47,354 nt of DNA, from the NCBI RefSeq assembly GCF_003611675.1, contig NZ_RAWA01000029.1, positions 1 to 47,354 on the forward strand. The letters are read 5' to 3'. Positions 8,350-15,812 of the stretch are shown one piece after another. Each line of letters begins with the position of its first letter. Position 1 is the first letter of the stretch. Below the pieces are notes generated by a model. It was not told the DNA's origin and did not search any database. It worked only from the letters and a program-made list of their open reading frames with translations. Position numbers and translations under genes: made by a program. This DNA comes from Corallococcus sp. CA053C (GTDB lineage: Bacteria > Myxococcota > Myxococcia > Myxococcales > Myxococcaceae).

Positions 8350-8909
8350 TCCTCCTCATCGACAACTTCGACTCGTTCACCTTCAACCTCGTCCAGGCCC
8401 TGGGCGCGCTGGGGGCCACGCTCAAGGTCGTGCGCAACGACGCCCTCACCGTCGCGGAGGCCCGGGCGCTCCAGCCCAGCCACGTGGTCATCTCGCCCGG
8501 ACCGAAGACGCCCGACGAGGCCGGTGTGTCGCTGGACGTCATCCGCGCGTTCGCGGGCCGCGTGCCGCTGCTGGGCGTGTGCCTGGGCCACCAGGGCATC
8601 GGCCAGGTGTTCGGCGCGAAGGTGGTGCGGGCGCCCGTGCCCGTGCATGGCAAGACGGCCGAGGTCGAACACCGGGGCCAGGGGGTGTTCCGGGGCCTGT
8701 CGCAGCCGTTCGTCGCCGCGCGCTACCACTCGCTGGTGGTGGACCGCGACAGCCTGCCCGCGTGCCTGGAGGTGACGGCCTGGTCCGGAGACCTGGTGAT
8801 GGGCCTGCGCCACCGGGAGCTGGCGAACCTGGAGGGCGTGCAGTTCCACCCTGAATCGTTCCTCACGCGTGAAGGCCCCCGCCTGCTCGCGAACTTCCTG
8901 GAACACTGA
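8346..8909 (+). CDS. pabA: Glutamine amidotransferase component II (PabA/TrpG)
   Basis: 187 residues, the usual length for the family. It starts with [17 protein letters not shown], has the nucleophile elbow GVCLGHQ (catalytic Cys about residue 79) and HPESFLT near the end with the catalytic His/Glu pair, so the class-I amidotransferase triad is complete. It releases ammonia from glutamine and passes it to the chorismate-using component. The ATG overlaps the stop of the upstream gene by four bases, indicating translational coupling and a 1:1 complex. PabA and TrpG cannot be told apart by sequence and one protein may serve both pathways. Confidence 0.93.
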   Translation: MILLIDNFDSFTFNLVQALGALGATLKVVRNDALTVAEARALQPSHVVISPGPKTPDEAGVSLDVIRAFAGRVPLLGVCLGHQGIGQVFGAKVVRAPVPVHGKTAEVEHRGQGVFRGLSQPFVAARYHSLVVDRDSLPACLEVTAWSGDLVMGLRHRELANLEGVQFHPESFLTREGPRLLANFLEH

Positions 8910-8924
8910 GCGCCTCTGGGTCCC

Positions 8925-9749
8925 ATGTTCTCCACCGTCTGCGTCGATGGCGTCGTCCAGCGTTGGGAGGACCTGCGCCTCCAGGACTTCGCCCAGGGCT
9001 TCTTCTTCGGCGCGGGCTTCTTCACCACGTTCCGCATCGACGCCGGGCGGCCGTTGTTCCTCGCGCGGCACCTCTCACGCCTGCGCGCGAGCCTCGCGGC
9101 CTTTCCCACGGCGGTGCGCGCCCCGGAGCCCGCGCTCCTCCACGAGGACGCCGTGCGGGATTCACTGCGTCGCTGCCTGGAGGCGGATCCGCTCATGGGC
9201 CCGCGCTTCACGGGCGTGGGCAAGCTCGCGGTCAGTGATGGGCATGTGCTCTGCACGTTCCGCCCGCTCGCCGCGGACTTCGAAGCGCTGCACCGGGAGG
9301 GGCGGACGCTCGACAGCGTGGAGGCCGGGGCGTACCGGCGCGCGGAGCGCACGGTGAACCACAAGGGGCTCGCGTGGTTCCGCCAGCATGCGCTCCTGCC
9401 GCGCCTGCCCGTCATCACCAACGAAGCGGACGAGGTCTGCGAGCTGCCCACCGCGAACCTCTTCGTCCAGCTCGACGGCGCGCTCGTCACCCCGCCGCTC
9501 GCGGCGCCGTGCCTACCGGGCATCGCTCGCGGAGTGCTGTTGGACATGGGCCATCTCGAAGGGCTCCCGGTGGTGGAACGCGCACTGCCGCTCGCGGACC
9601 TCTCGCGGGTGCAAGCGTGCTTCTTCAGCAACGCGGTGGCACTGGCCGTGGGCGTGCCCCACCTGCTGGGCCGGGCGCTTCCCGACAGCCTGCGGCTCGC
9701 GGAGCGGGCCCGTGCGCTGCTCGAAGCCCAGGCCCTTCGCGAGGGCTGA
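8925..9749 (+). CDS. pabC: Class IV aminotransferase, probable 4-amino-4-deoxychorismate lyase
   Basis: 274 residues from ATG 8925, 15 bases after the amidotransferase. The fold-type IV PLP signature is present: an early FFGAGFFTTFRIDAGRP segment, the PLP-binding Lys in AERTVNHKGLAWF (about residues 136-148), and the phosphate-binding region DEVCELPTANLF followed by PCLPGIARG. Branched-chain aminotransferases and D-amino acid transaminases share this fold. The position directly behind a chorismate-type synthase and its amidotransferase makes 4-aminobenzoate formation for folate the likely job. Confidence 0.85.
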   Translation: MFSTVCVDGVVQRWEDLRLQDFAQGFFFGAGFFTTFRIDAGRPLFLARHLSRLRASLAAFPTAVRAPEPALLHEDAVRDSLRRCLEADPLMGPRFTGVGKLAVSDGHVLCTFRPLAADFEALHREGRTLDSVEAGAYRRAERTVNHKGLAWFRQHALLPRLPVITNEADEVCELPTANLFVQLDGALVTPPLAAPCLPGIARGVLLDMGHLEGLPVVERALPLADLSRVQACFFSNAVALAVGVPHLLGRALPDSLRLAERARALLEAQALREG

Positions 9750-9782
9750 GCGCTCCTGACGGGAGTGCGGCACACTGCGCCC

Positions 9783-10349
9783 ATGACCCGTTCCCTCGCC
9801 ATGGCGCCCCGCTGGGCGGGAAGCCCCGACACCGACTTCTACCCGTGGCTCACCGCGAAGCTGCGCACGCCGCCCGTCCTCTTTGACGACGTGCGCACGC
9901 TGGACATGCCCACGCCGGGCGCGCCCACCATCGACGGCTGGGTGTCCACCCTCGCCTCCGCCGTGGGGCCCGCGCCCGCGCCCTCCACCGTGTTCCTGGG
10001 CCACAGCGTCGGCTGTCAGGCCATCATGCGTTACCTGTCCGCGCTGCCCCCGGGGCACACCGTGGAAGGGGCCCTGTTCGTCGCGGGCTGGTTCGAGGTC
10101 GACACGCCCTGGGACACCCTGCGGCCGTGGCTCGACACGCCCATGGACTTCGAGCGGATCCGCGCCGCGCTCCGCCGCTGCGTGGTGGTGCTGTCGGACT
10201 CGGATCCGTTCACCTCGGACTGGCGCCGCAACACCCGCCTCTTCGAGGAGCGCCTGGGCGCCGAGGTGCGCCTCGTCCCCGGCGGGCGCCACTTCAACAA
10301 CCCCCAGGAGCCCGCCGTGCTCGAAGCGCTCCGCGAGCGGTTCTCCTGA
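9783..10349 (+). CDS. RBBP9/YdeN-type serine hydrolase
   Basis: 188 residues from ATG 9783; a GTG at 9765 would add six residues but has no better context. The protein is a small alpha/beta hydrolase. The nucleophile elbow is GHSVGC (Ser about residue 75), followed by ALFVAGW; an Asp (SDSDPF) and a His (GGRHFNNPQE) near the end complete the triad. The order and the DPF motif match the RBBP9/YdeN family of small hydrolases. The substrate is unknown. It follows the pab genes closely and may share their transcript without being functionally linked. Confidence 0.8.
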   Translation: MTRSLAMAPRWAGSPDTDFYPWLTAKLRTPPVLFDDVRTLDMPTPGAPTIDGWVSTLASAVGPAPAPSTVFLGHSVGCQAIMRYLSALPPGHTVEGALFVAGWFEVDTPWDTLRPWLDTPMDFERIRAALRRCVVVLSDSDPFTSDWRRNTRLFEERLGAEVRLVPGGRHFNNPQEPAVLEALRERFS

Positions 10350-10514
10350 CGCACGTACCAAGGTCAGCCGGACCGAAGCCCGAGGGCAACGGCGGCACGG
10401 GCCAGCCCGCGGCGTTCCCGGAACACAACTGACGCAGGGCGCCTGCCGGAAGGAAAGAGGCCAGACGGCGCGAAGCTGCTTTCGCGGAGGCGGGGAGCCA
10501 TTAACCTGGGGGGC
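10350..10514. other. Intergenic region, no element recognised
   Basis: 165 bases between two same-strand genes. I see no convincing promoter, terminator or small gene. Base composition is a little less biased than the flanking coding DNA. Confidence 0.4.
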
Positions 10515-10982
10515 ATGTCCGCCCCCGCTCCCTTCGTCTCCCGCGTCCCCTTCGAATCCGTCCACCCGAAGGCCCTCGCCGTGTACTGCTCGGACGGGCG
10601 CTTCACCGAAGCCGTGGAGGACCTGGCCCACCACCTGGGCCATTCGCGCATCGACACCCTCACCCTCCCAGGCGGACCCGCGCTCCTCAACCGCTGGGCG
10701 TCCGACTACCTGGAGAGCGAGGGCATCACCCGCGCCGCGCGCTTCCTCATCGAAGGCCACCACATCGAGGACGTGCTGCTGCTGGCCCACGCGGGCTGTG
10801 GCTACTACCAGGCCCGCCACGGGGCGCTGGGGCCGGAGATCTCCGCCGAGCAGCAGTTGAAGGACCTGCACTTCGGCGCGAAGGAGCTCCAGGTCGCGTA
10901 CCCCCACCTGCGCATCCACCTCTACTTCGCGCACCCCAAGGGCAAGACCGTCGAGTTCCAGCCCATCCCCCGCGAAGCCTAG
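10515..10982 (+). CDS. Beta-carbonic anhydrase-like zinc protein
   Basis: 155 residues. It keeps the beta-carbonic anhydrase signature: C-x-D-x-R as CSDGRF (about residues 22-27) and H-x-x-C as HAGCGYY (about residues 94-100), giving the Cys-His-Cys zinc ligands and the Asp/Arg dyad. The LPGGPA segment matches the usual PGG region. It is shorter than the ~200-residue classical enzymes, lacking the extra N-terminal helices and part of the C-terminus. It may hydrate CO2 or have a different role; many such short homologues are uncharacterised. Its TAG stop overlaps the stop of the convergent TPR gene within CTAG at 10979-10982. Confidence 0.75.
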   Translation: MSAPAPFVSRVPFESVHPKALAVYCSDGRFTEAVEDLAHHLGHSRIDTLTLPGGPALLNRWASDYLESEGITRAARFLIEGHHIEDVLLLAHAGCGYYQARHGALGPEISAEQQLKDLHFGAKELQVAYPHLRIHLYFAHPKGKTVEFQPIPREA

Positions 10983-11695
10983 CGCGCGTCCCGGAGCCCC
11001 TGGCGGAGCGCGTCCAGCAGCGAGGGCGGATCCCCCACGCGGAAGGCCGCGAGCCCCGCCTCGAAGTCCTCGCGCGCTCCCGCGACCTCGCCGCGCGACA
11101 GTCGCAGCGCGCCGCGCTCGTACAGCAGCTCCGGGTCCACCGCTTCGCCCACCTGGGCCGCGAGCGCCGTGGAGAGGTCCTGCTCCGCCGCCTCCGTCCG
11201 TCCCGCGCGCGTGCGCGTCCGGGCGCGCTGCTGGAGGAGCCACGGGTTGCCGGGGTCTTCCGCCAGCGCGGCCGTCCAGTCGGCCTCGGCCTCCGTCAGC
11301 CGGCCCAGCGCGACGAGCGACTCCGCGCGCTTCATGTGCACCACGAGCGCCTTGCGAAACCCCGCGGCCTCCACCTGCGTGAAGCCCACCACCGCGTCCG
11401 CGTGCCGCCCCATTCGCGCCAGCGCGAGCGAGCGGTAGTAGCGCGTGGCGACGTGCCCGGGCGCCAGCTCCAGCACGCGGTCGAACCAGGGCAGCGCCTC
11501 CTCCGGCTGGCCGCCCCACACGCCCAGCGTCAGGCCCACCTCCACGAGCACGCGCACCTGCTCCGGGTGCTCTTCCGCCAGCTTCCTCGCCAGCGCGAGC
11601 GCCGACGTGTAGCGGCCCCCGCGTCGCAGGCGGTCCACCTCGCGGAGCGGCTCCGACAGCTCCGGGGGCCACGCCTGACGTCCATTGCGTTCCAT
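10979..11695 (-). CDS. TPR-repeat protein
   Basis: 238 residues from the ATG at 11695; a longer upstream frame has no protein-like content. Most of the protein is tetratricopeptide-like helix pairs. Segments such as GQPEEALPWFDRVLELAPGH and GRLTEAEADWTAALAEDPGN have the Ala-8/Gly-8, Ala-20 and Pro-32 pattern, and at least five repeats can be counted. No signal peptide or membrane segment. The role is probably protein-protein scaffolding; no partner is suggested by context. It is divergent from the spermidine-synthase-fold gene, with 111 bases between them. Confidence 0.8.
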   Translation of the reverse strand: MERNGRQAWPPELSEPLREVDRLRRGGRYTSALALARKLAEEHPEQVRVLVEVGLTLGVWGGQPEEALPWFDRVLELAPGHVATRYYRSLALARMGRHADAVVGFTQVEAAGFRKALVVHMKRAESLVALGRLTEAEADWTAALAEDPGNPWLLQQRARTRTRAGRTEAAEQDLSTALAAQVGEAVDPELLYERGALRLSRGEVAGAREDFEAGLAAFRVGDPPSLLDALRQGLRDAR

Positions 11696-11806
11696 GCGCC
11701 TGCGGGTCCCTTCGCCCCTCGGGATTTCGCAGGCACGTCCCGGGGTGTCAAGACGCGGGGGCGGAGCGCTTGACCTGGGGCCCCTGTCCGCGCGAAGAGC
11801 GCCGAC

Positions 11807-12475
11807 ATGAAGCCCTGGGAAACCGTCGAGCGAGAGCAGGTGCCGGAGGTGGGAGAGGTAACCCTCGCCCGGCGCGATGGCGAATACGTGCTGCGCGTGC
11901 GCGGCCAGACACTGATGTCCAGCCGTCAGCACGGCTCCGAGGTGGCCATGGCCGACGCCGGCTGCGCGCACCTGGCGGGCATGCCGAAGGCCCGCGTGCT
12001 GGTGGGCGGCCTGGGCTTCGGCTTCACGGTGCGCGCGGTGCTCGACCGCACGCCCACGGCCCGCATCGTCGTGGCGGAGCTCCTGCCCGTGGTGGTGGCC
12101 TGGAACCGGGGGGTGCTGGCGCCCCTGGCGAAGTCACCGCTGGAGGACCCGCGCGTCACCGTGGTGGAGGGCGACGTGGGACGGCTGATGCGCAAGCAGA
12201 GCGGCGCGTTCGACGCCATCCTGCTCGACGTGGACAACGGCCCCTCCGCCCTGACCCATCCGGACAACGAGAGCCTCTACGACTTCACCGGCGCCTCCGT
12301 CGCCTACGGCGCCCTGCGCCCCAAGGGCACGCTGGTGGTGTGGAGCGCAGGCCCCGCGCCCGCGTTCGTGAAGCGCCTGGAGGAGGTGGGCTTCGATGTG
12401 CAGATCCTCCACCCCGCCGCGCACGGCACCAAGGGCCCCCGTCACACGCTCTTCGTCGCGAAGCGCCCGCGCTGA
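11807..12475 (+). CDS. Spermidine-synthase-fold / SAM-methyltransferase-like protein
   Basis: 222 residues from ATG 11807. The Rossmann-type core shows the glycine motif VLVGGLGFGFT (about residues 64-74), an acidic residue after strand 2 (IVVAELLP), VVEGDVGRLM and an Asp-rich strand-4 region (DAILLDVDNGPSALT), as in SpeE-like proteins. These bind S-adenosylmethionine or its decarboxylated form. The N-terminal beta hairpin of true spermidine synthases is shorter here and the aminopropyl-acceptor pocket cannot be judged, so the reaction is unknown. No polyamine gene is nearby. Confidence 0.75.
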   Translation: MKPWETVEREQVPEVGEVTLARRDGEYVLRVRGQTLMSSRQHGSEVAMADAGCAHLAGMPKARVLVGGLGFGFTVRAVLDRTPTARIVVAELLPVVVAWNRGVLAPLAKSPLEDPRVTVVEGDVGRLMRKQSGAFDAILLDVDNGPSALTHPDNESLYDFTGASVAYGALRPKGTLVVWSAGPAPAFVKRLEEVGFDVQILHPAAHGTKGPRHTLFVAKRPR

Positions 12476-12526
12476 GGGCTCCGAGCTCCGAGCCTGGGGC
12501 GCTCGCGCTGCTTCCCCGGTGGCGCT

Positions 12527-13399
12527 ATGAGCAGGGCCATGCGACCGACGACGAAGTGGCTCCCCCTGTTCCTGTTCACCGCGTCCCTGGGCCTGGGCTG
12601 CCGCGCCACGACCGCCCCGGCTGCAACGACCGCCCCGGCCGCCGCGACGGCGGAAGCGCAGCCAGCGCACCCGTCATTCACGCTGGAGTCCCCGGCGCTG
12701 AAGGAGACGCGGCGGATCAACGTCTACACGCCACCGGGTTATGAGACGGCGCAGGACGCCCGCTACCCCGTGCTCTACATGCCCGACGGTGGCGAGCAGG
12801 AGGACTTCCCGCACGTCGCCGCCACGCTCGACGCCGCGATCCGCGCCGGGGAGATGCGGCCGTTCATCCTCGTCGGCATCGAGAACACCGAGCGGCGGCG
12901 CGACATGACCGGGCCCACCGAGGTCGACGAGGACCGGAAGATCGCTCCGCGCGTCGGTGGCTCGGCCGCGTTCCGCGCCTTCCTTCGCGACGAGCTCATG
13001 CCCGAGGTGCGGCGCCGCTACCGCGTGACGGAGGAGACGGCCATCATCGGCGAATCGCTCGCGGGCCTGTTCATCATGGAGACCTTCTTCCTCCAGCCGG
13101 AGCTGTTCAACACGTTCATCGCGCTGAGCCCCAGCCTCTGGTGGAACAACGACGAGTTGGTGCGCAAGGCGGATGAGCGCCTCAAGGCACGGCCGGACCT
13201 GCGCGCCACGCTGTATGTGGCGTCCGCGAACGAGGAGGGCATCGCGCCCCAGAGCGCGCGCCTCGCGGAGGTGCTCCGTGCGAAAGCCCCCGCCGGACTG
13301 ACGTGGCGGTACGAGCCCCGGCCGGACCTGCGCCACGACAACATCTACCGCTCCCTGTCGCCCCAGGTGCTGCGCCAGACCTTCGCGCCCGGACGCTGA
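12527..13399 (+). CDS. Esterase lipoprotein (IroE/Fes or esterase-D type)
   Basis: 290 residues from ATG 12527; an in-frame ATG at 12539 is equally possible. The signal peptide ends in a lipobox-like LGLGC, and an Ala/Thr/Pro linker follows. The remainder is the esterase-D/enterochelin-esterase fold: VLYMPDGGEQEDFPH, the nucleophile elbow IIGESLAGL (Ser about residue 182), SPSLWWNN, and a late catalytic-type His in RHDNIYRSL. Members hydrolyse siderophore esters, acyl-CoA or glutathione esters. The exported, lipid-anchored location favours an extracytoplasmic ester. No iron-uptake genes are adjacent, so a siderophore role is not supported here. Confidence 0.8.
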   Translation: MSRAMRPTTKWLPLFLFTASLGLGCRATTAPAATTAPAAATAEAQPAHPSFTLESPALKETRRINVYTPPGYETAQDARYPVLYMPDGGEQEDFPHVAATLDAAIRAGEMRPFILVGIENTERRRDMTGPTEVDEDRKIAPRVGGSAAFRAFLRDELMPEVRRRYRVTEETAIIGESLAGLFIMETFFLQPELFNTFIALSPSLWWNNDELVRKADERLKARPDLRATLYVASANEEGIAPQSARLAEVLRAKAPAGLTWRYEPRPDLRHDNIYRSLSPQVLRQTFAPGR

Positions 13400-13436
13400 C
13401 CGGTTAGAAAGACGGCCCCCCCCCCTTTCCCACCGT

Positions 13437-13443
13437 GGAGGTG
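13437..13443 (+). promoter_or_regulatory. Strong ribosome-binding site
   Basis: GGAGGTG lies 5 bases before the ATG at 13448 and fixes that start for the VOC protein. It is one of the clearest Shine-Dalgarno sequences in the window. Confidence 0.7.
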
Positions 13444-13447
13444 TTCG

Positions 13448-14149
13448 ATGGGTCTTCCCACTGGCGTGCATCATCTGGCGCTCGCGACCCGGGACTTGAA
13501 GGCGCAGCTCGCGTTCTTCACCCAGGTCGTCGGCATGGAGCTGGAAGCGCTGTACTGGATGCACGGCGTGGAGAACACCGTGCACGCGTTCTTGCGGCTG
13601 GGGGACACCTGCTCGCTGAGCTTCGTGCAGGCGCCGGACATGGCGAACATCGAGCCGGTGATTGGCGTCTCGCACCCGGGCTTCAGCGCGGGTTCGGTGG
13701 CCCCGGGCGCGATGCAGCACCTGGCGCTGAGCGTCCCCACGGAGGCGGACCTGCTGACGATGCGCGACCGGCTGCGCTCGCACGGCTACTGGGTCGCGGG
13801 CCCCGTCGACCACAACATGTGCAAGTCGATGTACGTCCAGGCCCCCGAAGGCCTCATCCTGGAGTTCGCGACGGCCGAGGGCGCCATCGACGTCGAGCAG
13901 TGGATCGACCCGGCCGTGGTCGCCCACTGCGGCATCAGCGCCTCCGAACTGGAGGGCTTCCTCCGCCCGCCGCCCTTCACCTCGCAAGGGGGCAAGGTGC
14001 CGCAGCCGGCGCCCACGACGCGGCCCAACTTCGTCTTCACCGGCGAGTGGGCCCCGCGCGGCGCGGTCTTCCTCCAGCTCACCGACGAGCAGATCGCCGC
14101 CGCGCTGGACTCGCCCACGCCGCCGGTGCCCCGGCACACGGCGCCCTGA
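13448..14149 (+). CDS. VOC (glyoxalase/dioxygenase) family protein
   Basis: 233 residues, start fixed by GGAGGTG upstream. Two beta-alpha-beta-beta-beta units are visible. The first opens with GVHHLALATRDLKAQLAFF (metal-type His at residue 8 or 9). The second opens with MQHLALSVP (His about residue 93) and closes with GLILEFAT (Glu about residue 140). This H-H-E set is the usual metal site of glyoxalase I and extradiol dioxygenases. About 80 extra C-terminal residues, rich in Pro and Thr, do not match the domain. The substrate cannot be predicted. It converges on the SDR gene, 9 bases away. Confidence 0.85.
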   Translation: MGLPTGVHHLALATRDLKAQLAFFTQVVGMELEALYWMHGVENTVHAFLRLGDTCSLSFVQAPDMANIEPVIGVSHPGFSAGSVAPGAMQHLALSVPTEADLLTMRDRLRSHGYWVAGPVDHNMCKSMYVQAPEGLILEFATAEGAIDVEQWIDPAVVAHCGISASELEGFLRPPPFTSQGGKVPQPAPTTRPNFVFTGEWAPRGAVFLQLTDEQIAAALDSPTPPVPRHTAP

Positions 14150-14158
14150 GAAGGCCCG

Positions 14159-15049
14159 CTACGGCGTGACGCGCGCGGAGACCACTCCCGCGCCTTGCGC
14201 CGCGGGCGGCTTCATCATCCCTCCCGCGATGCGCAGGCCCAGCGAGCGCGGCGTGAAGCGCGTCAGGTTGGCCTGCAGCCAGTTGCGCACCCCCGGCACC
14301 ACCGAGGCCCTGCCCTGGTCCAGGGCCTTGAGGCCGACGAGCACGACCTCCTCCGCCGTCGCCATGGGGCCCACGGCGGCCTGCTTCGTGCCCACCACGT
14401 CGAAGAAGGCCGTCTTCACCGGCCCCGGGCACAGCGCCAGCACGCGCACGCCCTTGCCGCGGTTCTCCTCCGACAGCGCCTCCGAGAAGGACAGCACGAA
14501 CGCCTTGCTGGCCGCGTAGATGGCCATGTACGGCACCGGCTGGAAGCCCGCGATGGAGGCCACGTTGAGAATGCCGCCCACGCCCCGCGCGAGCATGTCC
14601 GGCAGGAACAGGTGGCTGGCGTCCACCAGCGCCGTGACGTTGAGCATCACCTGCTCGTGCTGCCGCGCGAACGGCGCCGAGTCGAAGGCCCCGTGCGTGC
14701 CGAAGCCCGCGTTGTTGACGAGCAGGTCCACGCGCAGCCCCTTCTCCTGGCAGCGCGCGTGCAACTCCCGCGCGGCGCCCTCGCGCCCCAGGTCCAGCGC
14801 GATGACCTCCGCCTGGATGCCATGCGCTGACGCCAGCTCCGTCGCCAGCGCGCGCAGCCGGTCCTCCGAGCGCGCCACGAGGATGAGGTCCATGCCGCGC
14901 GCCGCCAGCTCGCGGGCGAACACCTCGCCCAGCCCGGACGACGCGCCCGTCACGAGCGCGCGGTGCCCGGCGTAGGGGAAGGCTCCGCGCACGGACGGGA
15001 GGGGGGTGTTGGGAATGTGGACAGGGGAGGATGAAGAAGTCGTTTGCAT
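14159..15049 (-). CDS. Short-chain dehydrogenase/reductase
   Basis: 296 residues from ATG at 15049. A GTG at 15076 is in frame but lies inside the operator palindrome, so it is unlikely to be used. Classical SDR motifs: TGASSGLG cofactor loop (about residues 36-43), LVNNAGFG (about residues 114-121), Ser in the ASIAGF segment, and YAASK with the catalytic Tyr and Lys. It resembles the DltE/YqjQ-like oxidoreductases of 260-300 residues. It is divergent from a TetR regulator that is the obvious candidate to control it. The substrate may be a fatty or aromatic carbonyl compound; that is inference. Confidence 0.9.
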   Translation of the reverse strand: MQTTSSSSPVHIPNTPLPSVRGAFPYAGHRALVTGASSGLGEVFARELAARGMDLILVARSEDRLRALATELASAHGIQAEVIALDLGREGAARELHARCQEKGLRVDLLVNNAGFGTHGAFDSAPFARQHEQVMLNVTALVDASHLFLPDMLARGVGGILNVASIAGFQPVPYMAIYAASKAFVLSFSEALSEENRGKGVRVLALCPGPVKTAFFDVVGTKQAAVGPMATAEEVVLVGLKALDQGRASVVPGVRNWLQANLTRFTPRSLGLRIAGGMMKPPAAQGAGVVSARVTP

Positions 15050-15056
15050 GGGGTTA

Positions 15057-15105
15057 GAATGTGAGTGAGCGCTCACGTTCTCAACTCGCGTTGGCGCTCA
15101 CATTC
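15057..15105. promoter_or_regulatory. Operator palindromes between SDR and tetR genes
   Basis: A perfect 12-base palindrome GTGAGCGCTCAC occupies 15065-15076. A second inverted pair flanks it: GAATGTGAG (15057-15065) and CTCACATTC (15097-15105). The elements fill the 71-base gap between divergent genes, the classic place for a TetR-family operator controlling both. Binding by the adjacent regulator is inferred. Confidence 0.65.
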
Positions 15106-15120
15106 CGTTGAGGAGGCTCC

Positions 15121-15792
15121 ATGCCCCGCCGTCCGCCGCCGTCCCGTCGAAGGGCCCCCCGCCAGGAGCGGGCGCAGGCCACGTGCGACGCCATCCTCAC
15201 CGCGACTGCTCGCATTCTGCTCAAGGATGGCTACGAGGCCGCGAGCACCAACCGCATCGCGCAGGAGGCGGGCGTGAGCGTCGGGTCGCTCTACCAGTAC
15301 TTCCCCAGCAAGGAGGGGCTGGTGACGGCGCTGATGGAGCGGCACCGCGCGCAAGGGCTGGCGGACTTCGAGGCCGGGCTGGTGCCGCTCGCCAGCCAGC
15401 CGCTTCCGGTGGCCATGCGCGCCCTCATCCAGCAGGTCATCTCGGTGAAGCGGGAGAACCCCAAGCTGAACCAGGTGCTGCATGAGCTGAAGCCACGCAT
15501 GCGGCAGTGGGGACTGTCGGACGCCTATTCACAGCGGCTGTTCCGGCTGGTGCGCGCCTTCCTCGCACCGCGCTTCGAGGAGCTGCGGCCCCAGAACCTG
15601 GACATGGCGGTCTTCATCCTCGTGAACACCGTGGAGGCGCTCAGCCACTCGGCGGTGACGGAGCGGCCGGACTACCTGGAGGACCCGCTGTTCGTGGAGG
15701 AGCTCACCGCGCTCGTGCTGGGCTACCTGCGCCCGGAGCCCGCGACGTCCGCGCCCCGCCGCACGGCCCGTGAGCGGGTGGCCCGGATGTGA
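15121..15792 (+). CDS. TetR-family transcriptional regulator
   Basis: 223 residues from ATG 15121, preceded by GAGGAGG. An Arg/Pro-rich N-terminal tail of ~18 residues leads into the TetR DNA-binding domain: helix 1 around CDAILTATARILLKDGYEA, then the helix-turn-helix IAQEAGVSVGSLYQYFPSKE (about residues 47-66). The C-terminal ligand domain is all helical. It is divergently transcribed from an SDR gene and a 12-base palindrome lies between them, so it most likely represses the SDR and itself until a ligand binds. The ligand is not predictable. Confidence 0.95.
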   Translation: MPRRPPPSRRRAPRQERAQATCDAILTATARILLKDGYEAASTNRIAQEAGVSVGSLYQYFPSKEGLVTALMERHRAQGLADFEAGLVPLASQPLPVAMRALIQQVISVKRENPKLNQVLHELKPRMRQWGLSDAYSQRLFRLVRAFLAPRFEELRPQNLDMAVFILVNTVEALSHSAVTERPDYLEDPLFVEELTALVLGYLRPEPATSAPRRTARERVARM

Positions 15793-15812
15793 AGCGGGCG
15801 GGGGCCTGCCGT

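Noticed and set aside
9513-11672. A 719-residue minus-strand frame spanning several genes
   Set aside because: It overlaps the pabC, hydrolase and carbonic-anhydrase genes and part of the TPR gene in another frame; its composition is low complexity and no family is visible.
11696-11971. N-terminal extension of the TPR gene up to 11971
   Set aside because: The extra sequence overlaps the divergent gene starting at 11807 and does not look like protein; the ATG at 11695 fits the TPR start.
15050-15076. Upstream GTG start at 15076 for the SDR gene
   Set aside because: It lies within the operator palindrome and would add nine residues with no homology value; ATG at 15049 is preferred.
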